NCBI RefSeq assembly: GCF_000425425.1
Contig: NZ_AUDK01000002.1
Location: 186,001 to 250,000, forward strand
DNA from: Flavobacterium daejeonense DSM 17708
GTDB lineage: Bacteria > Bacteroidota > Bacteroidia > Flavobacteriales > Flavobacteriaceae
Length of the DNA stretch: 64,000 nt
Direction of reading: 5' to 3'
The notes under the pieces are model-generated. The model ran no database searches and had not been told where the DNA came from. It saw only the letters and a program-made list of their open reading frames with translations. This document shows, in pieces, positions 16,728 through 26,217 of this stretch (its first letter is position 1; every line of letters starts with the position of its first letter). Both the position numbers and the translations under genes were made by a program.

Positions 16728-19700
16728 TTAGTCTCTTTTTAATGTTAGACTCATTATTCCAATCAATACTTCATTAGCAACGGCTTTGATTTCCAGACTT
16801 TTTAGCTTTTTATTTTTGTCCAATGGAATATCAAGAATCGTTCCGGCACCGCCTTCCACACCAAAATCACTAAAACCTTTAATCGTTTTGAAGTCATTGA
16901 AATCTCGGGTAATGATTCCTGATTTTAAATAGACTCTTGGCGGTTTTGGAGCATTAGTTGTAAAAGCATAGCCATCGGTATAATAATCCTGCTCAATAGG
17001 CCACCAGTTTTCCGGATTTTTCAGTTCCAGTTTTTCGCTGCTTCCATCGCTGTAAGTTACAATTATTTCGCCATTGGTAAAACGGCTTTGCATCGGATTG
17101 GTAGTTCCTGCCATCAGCAAATAGACCTGAGAAGCTTTTCCCGAAAGGAGAATACTGATGCTTTTTTGGAAATTATCCCATTGGGATACAAAGGCTATAT
17201 TTTTTTCGGTAGCCAATGAAGCTGTTGTGAAGGGAACTCCCTGCGGACTCGTAATTTGGTTTTTAATTCCTGCTAATTTTCTTAATCCTGAATCGTCAAT
17301 TTCAGGTTTTATAAAAGGGTAGCACCAGTTACCAATGCCCTGAGTAGGGATTTGCAAACTAGGCGATTGCGCTCTTGGGCTGAGGTATTTATTTTCAAAA
17401 ATATTCGTCACTTTATCATTGAAAATTCCGTCTAGTTTTATAGTCTCCCATTTTGTTTTTGGAAGGCTTGCAATATCCCAATTGGTAAAAGTCAGTTTGG
17501 TTTTGGTTCCGTTATCCCAATTTAGCTCGATTTGGTTGGTTCCGGAATGCAATTGGTTTACGGGAATTTCAATAGTTTTTTCTGAATTTGCTTCGAAAAT
17601 TGTATTTGTGTTGTTTGTATTTTGATTAACAACAAAGGAAGCTTTTAAGCTAGAATTTGAATGATTTTTAAATGTCAAAATTACTTTTTCAGATTTTATT
17701 TCATTCGAAACAATTGCTATTTTAGGATTGATTTTTAGATCAATCGCCTGCCACCAAATCATGTCTTTTTGTTGTAGTTTGATAAAGAAAGATTTATTAC
17801 CTAAACCATTGGAAACTGCAGCTATTTCCTGATTTTTTTGGTTGATTTGTTCCAAACAATTTTGACTGTCTTTGATTTCTAAAATAGTTGCTTTTTGGGT
17901 TTTTATGTTGAGTTTTTCGCCTTCGCAAATGCTAAAATCAGAGCTGATTTTTTCAGGTTTTTCGCCTTTCCAAATAATTTCGATTTGGTATTTATCTGCA
18001 TAAGGACTTTCGATACTGATTTTTGGGTTTCCAACCGTTCCTTCAATTGGTTTCCAGGAAACTTCCTTACCGTTTACAGTGACTTTGCTGATGTTCTCAT
18101 GTGTTGCATTAACGACTAATTTTAGATTCATTTTTGTTGAAAAATGAGGAGTAATTTGATAGCCGTCGGTATTGTTCTTTCTTTCAAAAGTAAAAGCAAC
18201 ATCCGGAATTTCCAACGAAGCCTCATTCCAAGCTCTTGGTAATCCCGGTTGGATAGTTAAAGTATTTTTTAAAGCATCGGGTTGAATCCCAAAAAGTCCT
18301 TCTACTAAAGTTCTTCCTGTCATTCCCACAGGATCGGCAAAGTCACGGTACAATTCGCCACGAATCGCATCCTGAAATAACAACTGTTCAAATCCGCCCG
18401 GGCAAGCTCCCAAATACATACTTTCAATGAGTCCGCTTTCCCAAAGTTGGTAGGCTTTTTCGGCTTGTCCGCCCTGCCAGTAGGCGAGGGAAGTGTGTAA
18501 TATCTCAGCCAATGCCACATTGTTTACAGACCAGGTGTAAGGTTGCCAATTGGTCGTTGAAATTAATTCCAGATTGTTTTTATCCAAACCTTCAGCCTGA
18601 ACCGGAATATGCGGAATTTCGTTGTCAATGTATCGCAAAGCCTGATAAGCCTGAAATGGATTGGCTACTTCGCTGTCCAACGTGTGGTATATACTCCAAA
18701 TTCCCGGAGTATCATGTGTTAATTGATTGCCCAAAAGATCTTTGTATTCGGCAAAAGTACCTTTGTTGTTGAGCCATAAATTTTGCTGAATGGTATCATA
18801 AATATGCTGCGCTTCTTTGGCGTAGGCCGAACCATCTTCGCCTATAATGTTGGCTAATTCGGCAGCCATTTTATTTGCGTAATAGTTATAAGCTGAGGTG
18901 TAAACCACGCCACCGCCGCTATAACCCAGACCGTCACTGGCCCAAATAGCTGCGTAGGCATCATATAAGCCATCGCCGTCTGTATCATAATTTCGCTTTT
19001 CCCAAGCCAGATGTCTGCTGATTACGGGCCACATTTTTTTGAGAAAATCTTTATCACCCGTCCATTTAAAATGTCGAATTAATTGGTCAATAAAAACCAA
19101 ATTCATATCGTAATGATGAGCGACGGTGTTTTTGTTTGGATTGCGACTAATATAGCCACTACTAAACATTGAAGTGCCTATTTTTTCGAGTTGACGGGCA
19201 TAATTGCGGGTTGTATCTGGTACAACAGGGCCTGATTCCGGTTCGATAACCTGAGAATTTCCATAGCTTTCAAAATGGGTTTTGGCTCTGTCATGCCAGC
19301 CCAAAGGATTGGCAACATAAGCGCCTCGCCAGGCATTCAGGTACATTCTCCAGGCAATAGCACCGTGCAAATAAGCCGGATTTTCCCATATAGCGTCAGC
19401 AGCCATCGCCAGTGCGCCCCCCAAAGTATTAATGTAAGGATCAGGGGTGTTGACTTTGATTCGGTTGGCTAAAGTTTCACTTTGATGGAGCGCTTTTTGG
19501 AATTTTTCAGCTAGCCCTTTTTGAGTTGCATTTTCAACTTTTTTGATGTTTTCAATTAGCCAATAATCTCCATTTTTCGAAAATTCATTTAATTGACCAA
19601 TCAGCATCGGAGCCGAATCTGTTTTTGAAGCCCAATTCTCTAAAGGATTTTTTAGAAAATTAGCACTTGATATTTGTACTTTGGAATCTGGGAATATTCC

Positions 19701-20357
19701 GGTAAGATTTTGATTGTTTTCGGTTATTTTTTTACTGCTTTCAGACCCATAAGAAAGTGTAAAACTGTTTTTGCTTATTTGGTATTGATTGTTGATGCAA
19801 TTTTCAGGATGCAAATAAAAAACAGATTCCGGGTCACCACCAATATCTCCATTTCGGGAGAATTTTTTGCCACTGGCACCACCAAAAGCCCAAAATAAGG
19901 AGCTGGTTTTAGATATATTGTTTGCTGAAATTTTAATAATAAATCCTTCGCTGTCGTTCAAAGCTACAATTTGAATACTTAAAGAACCATTTTCAAGAAG
20001 GCTGTCTTTTATCAAATATTCAACCGTTCCCGGTGTGTATTTGGTGCTAATATTGCTGGCTTCGTTAATCCATTTGCTGTTTTTGCCATTACTAATTCCC
20101 AGTTTGAAATTGCCTCCCATTCCCGGCATGTATAGGGCAAATTCCGGTAAATCTCCGGCTTCCACTCTAAAAGCGGTGTTACTTCCGTATAAAGCACGAT
20201 TGAATTTTCGGGAGCCATTTTGTAAAACAAAACTTTTCCCTTCCGGGCTGTAATGGATTTTTCGTTTTTCTCCGTGCCATAAATTTTGACTTTGAACAGA
20301 CAAATTAGATATAGAAAGAGAAAGAAGTAACAGGGAAATAGAGATTTTGGATTTCAT
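16728..20357 (-). CDS. Large exported DUF4450 protein (glycosidase-like)
   Basis: A 1209-residue secreted protein with signal peptide MKSKISISLLLLSLSISNLS and mature start LWHGEKRKIHYSPEGKSF, typical of DUF4450. Residues about 330-700 resemble an (alpha/alpha)6 toroid (WRMYLNAWRGAY, YDTDGDGLYDAYAAIWASDGLGYSGGG split over several helices). The rest is built of beta-domains. An upstream ATG at 20411 exists but lies inside an inverted repeat (20377-20425), and its extra 18 residues precede the signal peptide, so 20357 is chosen. DUF4450 genes are frequent in pectin loci of Bacteroidota; activity is not established to my knowledge. A debranching glycosidase role is inferred. Confidence 0.75.
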   Translation of the reverse strand: MKSKISISLLLLSLSISNLSVQSQNLWHGEKRKIHYSPEGKSFVLQNGSRKFNRALYGSNTAFRVEAGDLPEFALYMPGMGGNFKLGISNGKNSKWINEASNISTKYTPGTVEYLIKDSLLENGSLSIQIVALNDSEGFIIKISANNISKTSSLFWAFGGASGKKFSRNGDIGGDPESVFYLHPENCINNQYQISKNSFTLSYGSESSKKITENNQNLTGIFPDSKVQISSANFLKNPLENWASKTDSAPMLIGQLNEFSKNGDYWLIENIKKVENATQKGLAEKFQKALHQSETLANRIKVNTPDPYINTLGGALAMAADAIWENPAYLHGAIAWRMYLNAWRGAYVANPLGWHDRAKTHFESYGNSQVIEPESGPVVPDTTRNYARQLEKIGTSMFSSGYISRNPNKNTVAHHYDMNLVFIDQLIRHFKWTGDKDFLKKMWPVISRHLAWEKRNYDTDGDGLYDAYAAIWASDGLGYSGGGVVYTSAYNYYANKMAAELANIIGEDGSAYAKEAQHIYDTIQQNLWLNNKGTFAEYKDLLGNQLTHDTPGIWSIYHTLDSEVANPFQAYQALRYIDNEIPHIPVQAEGLDKNNLELISTTNWQPYTWSVNNVALAEILHTSLAYWQGGQAEKAYQLWESGLIESMYLGACPGGFEQLLFQDAIRGELYRDFADPVGMTGRTLVEGLFGIQPDALKNTLTIQPGLPRAWNEASLEIPDVAFTFERKNNTDGYQITPHFSTKMNLKLVVNATHENISKVTVNGKEVSWKPIEGTVGNPKISIESPYADKYQIEIIWKGEKPEKISSDFSICEGEKLNIKTQKATILEIKDSQNCLEQINQKNQEIAAVSNGLGNKSFFIKLQQKDMIWWQAIDLKINPKIAIVSNEIKSEKVILTFKNHSNSSLKASFVVNQNTNNTNTIFEANSEKTIEIPVNQLHSGTNQIELNWDNGTKTKLTFTNWDIASLPKTKWETIKLDGIFNDKVTNIFENKYLSPRAQSPSLQIPTQGIGNWCYPFIKPEIDDSGLRKLAGIKNQITSPQGVPFTTASLATEKNIAFVSQWDNFQKSISILLSGKASQVYLLMAGTTNPMQSRFTNGEIIVTYSDGSSEKLELKNPENWWPIEQDYYTDGYAFTTNAPKPPRVYLKSGIITRDFNDFKTIKGFSDFGVEGGAGTILDIPLDKNKKLKSLEIKAVANEVLIGIMSLTLKRD

Positions 20358-20376
20358 TATAAAATAATTGTTTTTT

Positions 20377-20425
20377 GCCGCTAATTCATGAGTGTTATTT
20401 ATAATTTTCATAGTGAATTCGTGGC
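20377..20425. repeat. Imperfect palindrome between the GH28-like and DUF4450 genes
   Basis: GCCGCTAATTCATGAGTG at the left pairs imperfectly with CATAGTGAATTCGTGGC at the right across about 14 bp. It occupies most of the 79-bp gap inside the operon and could stabilise the upstream mRNA segment or be a REP-like insertion. Confidence 0.5.
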
Positions 20426-20436
20426 TTTATTTTTTA

Positions 20437-21894
20437 TTATCTGTTTGCAACTTTTGAAAAATCTACATTCGTGGAATTTTCAATTTTTAGTGTCGAATTA
20501 TCTAAGGCATTTATGCTTACATCGTCTAAAAACCAATTTTGGCTAAAATTGATACTTCCGGCGGTTTGGGCTGTAATATGAACGTTTTTTAGATGGACAT
20601 TTTCCACAATTGACTCCTTTAATCCGCTTACTGAAATGGCTTTTTTAGCGCCTTTGATGTCGATATTTTTTAAGTAGATATTTTTGAATGTTGGAATTCC
20701 TTTAGATTCCGGTTCGACTTTGGTGAGCATTTTTTTCCAATGTGGTGGCAAACTTTCCTCAGTATAACCTTCAGGTAATTTGGAATAGCTGTAAGCCGGA
20801 TTCCAGTTCATCGAAATTGTGATAAAAGTGCCTACACTTTCCATTTTGATGTTTTCCATATAAACGTCTTCCACCGTTCCTCCCCGATTGGTTGCTGATT
20901 TAATGTTGAGTCCGTTTTTGGTTCCAAAACCTTGAATATTCGAAGCATAAACGTGACGAATGCTTCCGGAAGTTTCGCTGCCTAAAGTAAATAGACCAGC
21001 TCCCTGACGGGCGATGCAATTGCGAACCACGACATATTCGGTTGGTTTGTTGATACGCAGTCCGTCCCAGTCACGACCTGCTTTGAGGCAAAAATTATCG
21101 TCGTTACAATCGATGTCACAGTTTTGAACCAAAATCCATCGGGAAGAATCGATATCTACACCATCGGTACTTGGACCGTGTCCGCCAATGTTGTTTCTGA
21201 TTTTGATGCCGTCAACGGTAACATATTCGGAATACAGTACCTGAACGGTCCAAAAGCCGGCTCTTTGAATATTTAAATTTTTAAGAAATACATTTTTGGA
21301 ATTAGAAATTAAGATAGTTCGCGGGCGTTTGGCATCATAATCTACAATCCAGCGTAAATTTTTGGCTTCGTATTCTTTACGTAAATTCCAATAATAATCC
21401 CAATAGACTTTCCCCTGTCCGTCAATAGTTCCTTCGCCATCCAAAGTGATATTTTTTTGGTCTAAAACATTGATTAAAGCTGCCGGCCATTTCATCTCAA
21501 TTCCGGCAACACGAGTGTCAATTTCCGGATAATCAGCTATGTTTTCACTTCCTAAAAGTGTCACGTTTTCCGGAACATTAAAATGAACGCCTTCTTTTAT
21601 AAATAAAGAACCAATCAGATATTTTCCAGATTTAAAAGTGACGGTTCCACCGCCATTTTTACTGCATTCGTCGATGGCTTTTTGAATGCTTTTTGTGGAG
21701 AGTGTTACGCCATCATTTACTGCACCAAAATCATTAGTATAATAGATTTTTGGACTGAAAGTATTTTTTTTTGCACCAACTTTGTTAATCCATTCGGGTT
21801 CAAAATTGGATTTGCTTTTAGTAATTTGAGCAGTTTCTTTGCAGGAAAAAAATAAGCAACACAATATATTTAAAAAAAGGGGAGCGATTTTCAT
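20437..21894 (-). CDS. GH28-family beta-helix protein with divergent active site
   Basis: A 485-residue lipoprotein (lipobox FFSC, Cys18) with a right-handed beta-helix. The N-terminal pectinase signature is present (NDFGAVNDGVTLSTKSIQKAIDEC). Catalytic-region motifs are GPSTDGVDID (usual NTD), CNDDNFCLKAG (the two Asp are present), QGAGLFTLGSETSG where GHG is expected, and GLNIKS where RIK is expected. The conserved His and Arg of polygalacturonases are therefore missing, while the acidic residues remain. This suggests a subfamily with different substrate, perhaps a rhamnogalacturonan or glycosidase variant. It is the first gene of the operon running to 13513 and has a shared PUL operator 45 bp upstream of its start. 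Confidence 0.8.
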   Translation of the reverse strand: MKIAPLFLNILCCLFFSCKETAQITKSKSNFEPEWINKVGAKKNTFSPKIYYTNDFGAVNDGVTLSTKSIQKAIDECSKNGGGTVTFKSGKYLIGSLFIKEGVHFNVPENVTLLGSENIADYPEIDTRVAGIEMKWPAALINVLDQKNITLDGEGTIDGQGKVYWDYYWNLRKEYEAKNLRWIVDYDAKRPRTILISNSKNVFLKNLNIQRAGFWTVQVLYSEYVTVDGIKIRNNIGGHGPSTDGVDIDSSRWILVQNCDIDCNDDNFCLKAGRDWDGLRINKPTEYVVVRNCIARQGAGLFTLGSETSGSIRHVYASNIQGFGTKNGLNIKSATNRGGTVEDVYMENIKMESVGTFITISMNWNPAYSYSKLPEGYTEESLPPHWKKMLTKVEPESKGIPTFKNIYLKNIDIKGAKKAISVSGLKESIVENVHLKNVHITAQTAGSINFSQNWFLDDVSINALDNSTLKIENSTNVDFSKVANR

Positions 21895-21938
21895 TTGAAT
21901 GGGTTTTATTTCCGAAAATCTTTATTTCCTTTCTAAAA

Positions 21939-21957
21939 ACTATCCTGTACTGGTCTG
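21939..21957 (-). promoter_or_regulatory. Shared PUL operator, copy 1 (GH28/DUF4450 operon)
   Basis: On the minus strand it reads CAGACCAGTACAGGATAGT, two 10-bp direct repeats of the CAGGATAGT type. The same motif occurs at 26218-26236 and 31477-31495. The sequence 18 bp downstream, GATTTTCG, is only a weak match to a -7 box, so the exact start here is less certain. Confidence 0.6.
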
Positions 21958-22043
21958 TTTTTTGATTAAAAATGTTTGAATGGATAAAATTGAGATAGTT
22001 TTGGATAATTTTATTATGATTTTCGAATAGCGGATTAATGATT

Positions 22044-23399
22044 TTATTCGATGCCCAGATTGACTTCTTTAGCATCTTTACTAAACTGAATTTCTAAATC
22101 CTGTTGTAATTTAGTTGCAATATTTGGGTGTGACAGCATCAGGTTTTCTTTTTCCTCAGGATCTTTTTCGAGGTTAAAAAGTTCGAAAACTGTTGGTGCA
22201 TTTTTGTGTCGGGTACGGATTAATTTCCAGGGTTTTTCTATAATGCTTTCTTGTAAATGTCCCCTGATGTAAATTTGCTGATTTGAAATAGAATCATTAT
22301 TTTTAATGGCATTCCAAATGTTTTTTCCTTCTACTGTTGCCGGAATGGTTTTGGCTCCGGCCAAAGTTAAAATGGTTGGCATTAAATCATTTACTGAAAA
22401 ATAATTTTGGTTCAGCGAATGATCTATTTTATTTTTCCAATAGACAATTGCAGGGACTCTTACAGCGCCTTCATAATTGGTAGTTTTCCAGTCACGCAAA
22501 GGGAAATTACTTCCTAAAACGTCATTAGCGGCATGTCTTCCCTGGTACTGATTACCCGGAATCCAGTTTTCCATTGCACCATTGTCGCTCATGAAAATAA
22601 CAACGGTATTTTGGTCTAAATGCTGTTGCTTTAAAGTTTTTAATATTTGTCCAATGCTATAATCCAAATGCGACATAGCAGCGGCATAATCTCTTCGGGA
22701 TTTGTTTTTGATAGTTTTTAGATAAGGTTTTTTCCATTTCTCTTCTTCCTGTAAAGGAAAATGTGGGGCGCTGTAACTCAATTGGATGTAGAAATTTTGG
22801 TCTGAATTTCTTTGGGTTTTCAACCAGTTGATGGCTTCTTTTTCTACTAAATCGGTTACATGGCCTTCTTCGGTGATGAAAACACCATTTCGATGCCAAC
22901 TTGGGTCGCCGTTTTTATATTCATGACTGTATTGGTCAATTTGTCCGTGCAAAAAGCCATAAGAATAATCAAAACCATAGGCTTTTGGTCCGCTGGACGG
23001 ATTGAGTCCTAAATGCCATTTGCCAAATAAAGCAGTTTGGTAATGTTGCTGATGCAAAGCCTGCGGTAAAGTGGTAACATCATTTGGCAGACTTAAATTA
23101 CTTTTATCGCTTATCGGAGCTACAATCCCCATACGGCTGGAAGGTCTTCCGGTAAAGAAACTAGCTCGGGAAGGGGAACAGGTTGGAGCGGCATATAAGC
23201 GGTTGAGTTGGGTTCCGTTTTTGGCCAACCAGTCAATATTCGGGGTATGAATTTCCGAACCGTTATAGCCCACATCATTCCAGCCGGCATCATCAGCAAC
23301 GATTACTACGAAATTAGGCCTCTTGGGAGAATCCATTGATTGACCAAAAGATAAAAACGAGTTGACTAAGACAAGGCTACTGATGATGAGTCTGTTCAT
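22044..23399 (-). CDS. Arylsulfatase-type sulfatase (S1 family)
   Basis: A 451-residue exported sulfatase with signal peptide about 1-20. It has the metal-binding start PNFVVIVADDAGWNDVGYNG and the formylglycine signature CSPSRASFFTG with Cys74. GKWHLG and FMSDNGA follow. Cys74 must be oxidised to formylglycine by a maturation enzyme not present in the window. It starts 17 bp after GH105 and belongs to the same operon, so it probably desulfates oligosaccharides taken up by this system. Sulfate is not a normal decoration of land-plant rhamnogalacturonan, which makes its presence notable. The specific sulfatase subfamily cannot be assigned here. Confidence 0.9.
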   Translation of the reverse strand: MNRLIISSLVLVNSFLSFGQSMDSPKRPNFVVIVADDAGWNDVGYNGSEIHTPNIDWLAKNGTQLNRLYAAPTCSPSRASFFTGRPSSRMGIVAPISDKSNLSLPNDVTTLPQALHQQHYQTALFGKWHLGLNPSSGPKAYGFDYSYGFLHGQIDQYSHEYKNGDPSWHRNGVFITEEGHVTDLVEKEAINWLKTQRNSDQNFYIQLSYSAPHFPLQEEEKWKKPYLKTIKNKSRRDYAAAMSHLDYSIGQILKTLKQQHLDQNTVVIFMSDNGAMENWIPGNQYQGRHAANDVLGSNFPLRDWKTTNYEGAVRVPAIVYWKNKIDHSLNQNYFSVNDLMPTILTLAGAKTIPATVEGKNIWNAIKNNDSISNQQIYIRGHLQESIIEKPWKLIRTRHKNAPTVFELFNLEKDPEEKENLMLSHPNIATKLQQDLEIQFSKDAKEVNLGIE

Positions 23400-23416
23400 G
23401 AAATGTATTTTTAAGA

Positions 23417-24784
23417 TTATTTACGGGTTTTTAATTGTAATGAACTGTCGTTAATTTCGAATTCGTTGTTTTTAAGCATCAAAATAATCTCTGAACCGGC
23501 TAAAATTACCGGACCATAACCATGTGCGGCAAAAACATTGATGGGGCGATAGTAGTAAAAAGCAGGATCAAATCCCATTCCGGTTCCTACGCAGGTGCCT
23601 TCTACCTGACCTTTGTCGTTTACTTTGGTAGCTACGGCATTCCAGGCTAATAATGCTGCAGGAGCATAAGCGGCTTTGTCAATATAGCCTCTGTTAATGG
23701 CTCTTGTAATGGAATAAGCATAAATTGCTGTTGCCGATGTTTCCAGATAAGTATCATTGCGGTCAATTAACTGATGCCAAAAACCGGTTCCGTCCTGATA
23801 AGCAACCAATCCTTTGATATGTGCTCTTAATTGGTTTAAAACTATATTGTATTCCGGGTGGTCTTTTGGTAATACTTCTAGTAATTCGACTAAAGTCATC
23901 ACGGCCCAGCCATTGGCACGAGCCCAGTGAAATTGAGGATGTTCTTCCATCGATTGTACCCAGCCATGCATGTATAAGTTTTTTTGACTGTTGAACATTC
24001 TTTCGGAAAATTGCTTCACTTGTTTTACCGCATCATCATAGTATTTTACATCTCCGGTTAGTTTACCCATTTGTGCCAAAGCAGGTACGCCCATAAACAT
24101 GTCGTCCAGCCATAAGGTATTCGGTTGCGGTCTGTTTCTGGCTAAAGTTCCGTCGGTTAAGCGAAATTCCTTATTGCTGATATAATCCATGAAATGGTCA
24201 ATCAAAGGTTTTAGATCCGCTTTTAATCCGGCTCGTTGTGCTTTAATCATGGCAGCAGTAACAGCACCGCCGTCATCTAAAGCATGTGGCATTAAAAAGC
24301 CGTGAATTGGTGAAGGAAATTTATTGTTTTTAGCCAGTTGTTTTTTGTAATAAGGAGCAATATCAGCCATTAATTGTAGGCGTTTATTGGTGTAATCGGC
24401 ATATTTTTGATCTCCGGTTGCTTCGGTAGCTAAGAGCATAGCGGCATAGGTTACACCCCATTCGTAGCTGGTCAGTCGGAAAGTTCCCGGCGTAAAAATG
24501 CTGTTTTCGTCCAGCTTTTTTAAATCCGTAAAGGGTTGTTGGGTTTTACTATTGATTAATCCCGCCGGAGTTGTTTTTTCAAGGAAATTGTATATTTTGT
24601 CTATTGTAGCTTTGATTTCCTGAGGAGTTTTGGCTCCGTAAGGGGTAGGATAATCAGGTTGTAAGAGATGCAGTGGAGTAGTGGCATCATTTACAGGATT
24701 TTGTGCCGAAGCGTTAAAAGGAATGCTAATCATAGCTGAAGCTACAACCGTTTTGATTCCGCGGGTAATTAAGGTGGTTTTCAT
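23417..24784 (-). CDS. Unsaturated rhamnogalacturonyl hydrolase, GH105
   Basis: A 455-residue exported enzyme, signal peptide about 1-27 (ending ASA). It removes the unsaturated uronic acid left at the non-reducing end after pectate or rhamnogalacturonan lyase action. The (alpha/alpha)6 barrel begins with TIDKIYNFLEKTTPAGLI. The motifs MPHALDDGGAVTAAMI (about residue 170) and NTLWLDDMFMGVPAL hold the conserved Asp residues, and QFHWARANGWAVM and GTGFWHQLIDR are the other family blocks. The length is slightly above usual because of the signal peptide. It is the middle gene of a three-gene operon and the logical partner of the PL11 lyase. Confidence 0.92.
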   Translation of the reverse strand: MKTTLITRGIKTVVASAMISIPFNASAQNPVNDATTPLHLLQPDYPTPYGAKTPQEIKATIDKIYNFLEKTTPAGLINSKTQQPFTDLKKLDENSIFTPGTFRLTSYEWGVTYAAMLLATEATGDQKYADYTNKRLQLMADIAPYYKKQLAKNNKFPSPIHGFLMPHALDDGGAVTAAMIKAQRAGLKADLKPLIDHFMDYISNKEFRLTDGTLARNRPQPNTLWLDDMFMGVPALAQMGKLTGDVKYYDDAVKQVKQFSERMFNSQKNLYMHGWVQSMEEHPQFHWARANGWAVMTLVELLEVLPKDHPEYNIVLNQLRAHIKGLVAYQDGTGFWHQLIDRNDTYLETSATAIYAYSITRAINRGYIDKAAYAPAALLAWNAVATKVNDKGQVEGTCVGTGMGFDPAFYYYRPINVFAAHGYGPVILAGSEIILMLKNNEFEINDSSLQLKTRK

Positions 24785-24840
24785 TTTGGTTTGGTATTAA
24801 TGGTTTGATAGTTGTTTTTGTTGATATTAATTTTTGTTGG

Positions 24841-25953
24841 TCATTTTACGGCTACATCCCAGACTTTTGAAAGTTTAGATTCGCCTTTTGGACCACGAAT
24901 TTTTAAAATTACAATATATTTTCCGGCATCTTTGTATTGGTGAATTGGATTTTGTTCAGAGGAAGTGATTCCGTCACCAAAATCCCAATTCCAGGAGTTG
25001 ATTTCTCCTTCTGATTTATCTATAAAAGCGATTTCCCGTTTTTCCATATTGATGATTTTATGCGTCCATTTGGCTTCAATTTCTTTTTTGAATTGCGCTT
25101 CCAAAGGCATTAGTTTAAAAGGTAAAGCGAAAGAAGCATTTCCGTACATAGTGTGTTCTTTGGAAAGGTTCCAAAAACCATTATTTTCGGTTTTATTGAC
25201 ATCGTCATAATCGATTACTGCCCAGCAAAGTCTGACGTTTTTGTTTTCTTCTAAAACAGATTCTATAGCTCTGGCAGGATCATTACCTGCATAATCAAAA
25301 GGAGTAATCCAGAATTCCAGCGTTAATTTTCCAGCCTGTCCCGGTTTGAAATCGTAATGATAAGCAGCATTCGCATAAGGTAAATTTTTAATCCAAGGCT
25401 GGCTGCCCCAAACCATCGTCCAGTCTTTTTCTACGGCGGGAGTAAAAATATGATAGTTTTGTGCATGAACGCCATGATAGGAAAAATAAGCCTCCATCGT
25501 ATTGGTCAGGCTTTTATTTGGGTGAAAACGATCAATAAACGGACCACCGGACTGATCGGCATCGATTATTAGTTCAAAGGTGTCATTATGTAATCCGGAC
25601 AAAGAAAAATCCCAATAATCATCATAGGCTTCATAGAGAAAATACAAACGATTGAGTCCTTTTACCCAGCCTACTTTTACACTAATATCCAGATTTTTAG
25701 GATCGGCTTTCGGTTGTTTGCCGCTGTCATCCCATAATTCATTCATGCCCACAACGTAATTTTTGGGAACTATTTTCCAATCGTCTGTATTTCCGTCAAT
25801 CGTCGGGATTTTATTGGCAGGAAATTGAAAAATTTGAAAACTTCTGTTGTCTTGTGCTTTTATTTGAAAAATAATAGCTAAAACGGCACAGCAGGACAGC
25901 AGAAATTTATTTTTCAGGGCTTGGTAAAAGAATGTCTGGCGTAAGTTAATCAT
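24841..25953 (-). CDS. Exported CBM9-like and PKD domain protein
   Basis: A 370-residue exported protein without an obvious catalytic motif. After a membrane/signal segment (about residues 13-33) comes a family-9 carbohydrate-binding-like domain (residues about 45-285: IPTIDGNTDDWK, GWVKGLNRLYFLYEAYDDYWDF, FELIIDADQSGGPF). A C-terminal PKD domain follows (about 300-370: SWNWDFGDGITSSEQNPIHQY). It is probably a surface or periplasmic glycan-binding protein. It is the first gene of the operon with GH105 and sulfatase, with a shared PUL operator about 265 bp upstream and a possible leader terminator at 26080-26103. Confidence 0.75.
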   Translation of the reverse strand: MINLRQTFFYQALKNKFLLSCCAVLAIIFQIKAQDNRSFQIFQFPANKIPTIDGNTDDWKIVPKNYVVGMNELWDDSGKQPKADPKNLDISVKVGWVKGLNRLYFLYEAYDDYWDFSLSGLHNDTFELIIDADQSGGPFIDRFHPNKSLTNTMEAYFSYHGVHAQNYHIFTPAVEKDWTMVWGSQPWIKNLPYANAAYHYDFKPGQAGKLTLEFWITPFDYAGNDPARAIESVLEENKNVRLCWAVIDYDDVNKTENNGFWNLSKEHTMYGNASFALPFKLMPLEAQFKKEIEAKWTHKIINMEKREIAFIDKSEGEINSWNWDFGDGITSSEQNPIHQYKDAGKYIVILKIRGPKGESKLSKVWDVAVK

Positions 25954-26079
25954 GATGTTTTTTAGATTTGTTTTTCTTTAAAGAGACCGTTGTTTTGACT
26001 CAAAAATATCATAAATTTTGGCAGCATTGTCAAAAAGCAGTTTTTAAATTCCTTTTAAAAAAGTGGTTTTTATTAAAAA

Positions 26080-26103
26080 AAGCCCTAACAGTTGCCAGGG
26101 CTT
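26080..26103 (-). terminator. Terminator hairpin in the leader of the CBM9/PKD operon
   Basis: AAGCCCT (26080-26086) pairs with AGGGCTT (26097-26103), with a 10-nt loop. On the minus strand it is followed by a run of seven Ts. It lies between the predicted promoter (near 26186) and the start codon (25953), so it would stop leader transcripts after about 100 nt unless antitermination occurs. Alternatively it is a second terminator for xylA read-through. Confidence 0.6.
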
Positions 26104-26217
26104 AGAACTAAAAAACTCACACTAAAACTAAACTAAAAACTAAATTTATAACTATTCAAAAAAAGAATTTGTTGTAAATTTTTGAACTATTCAATATTAC
26201 TATTGTTTTTTTTATTT

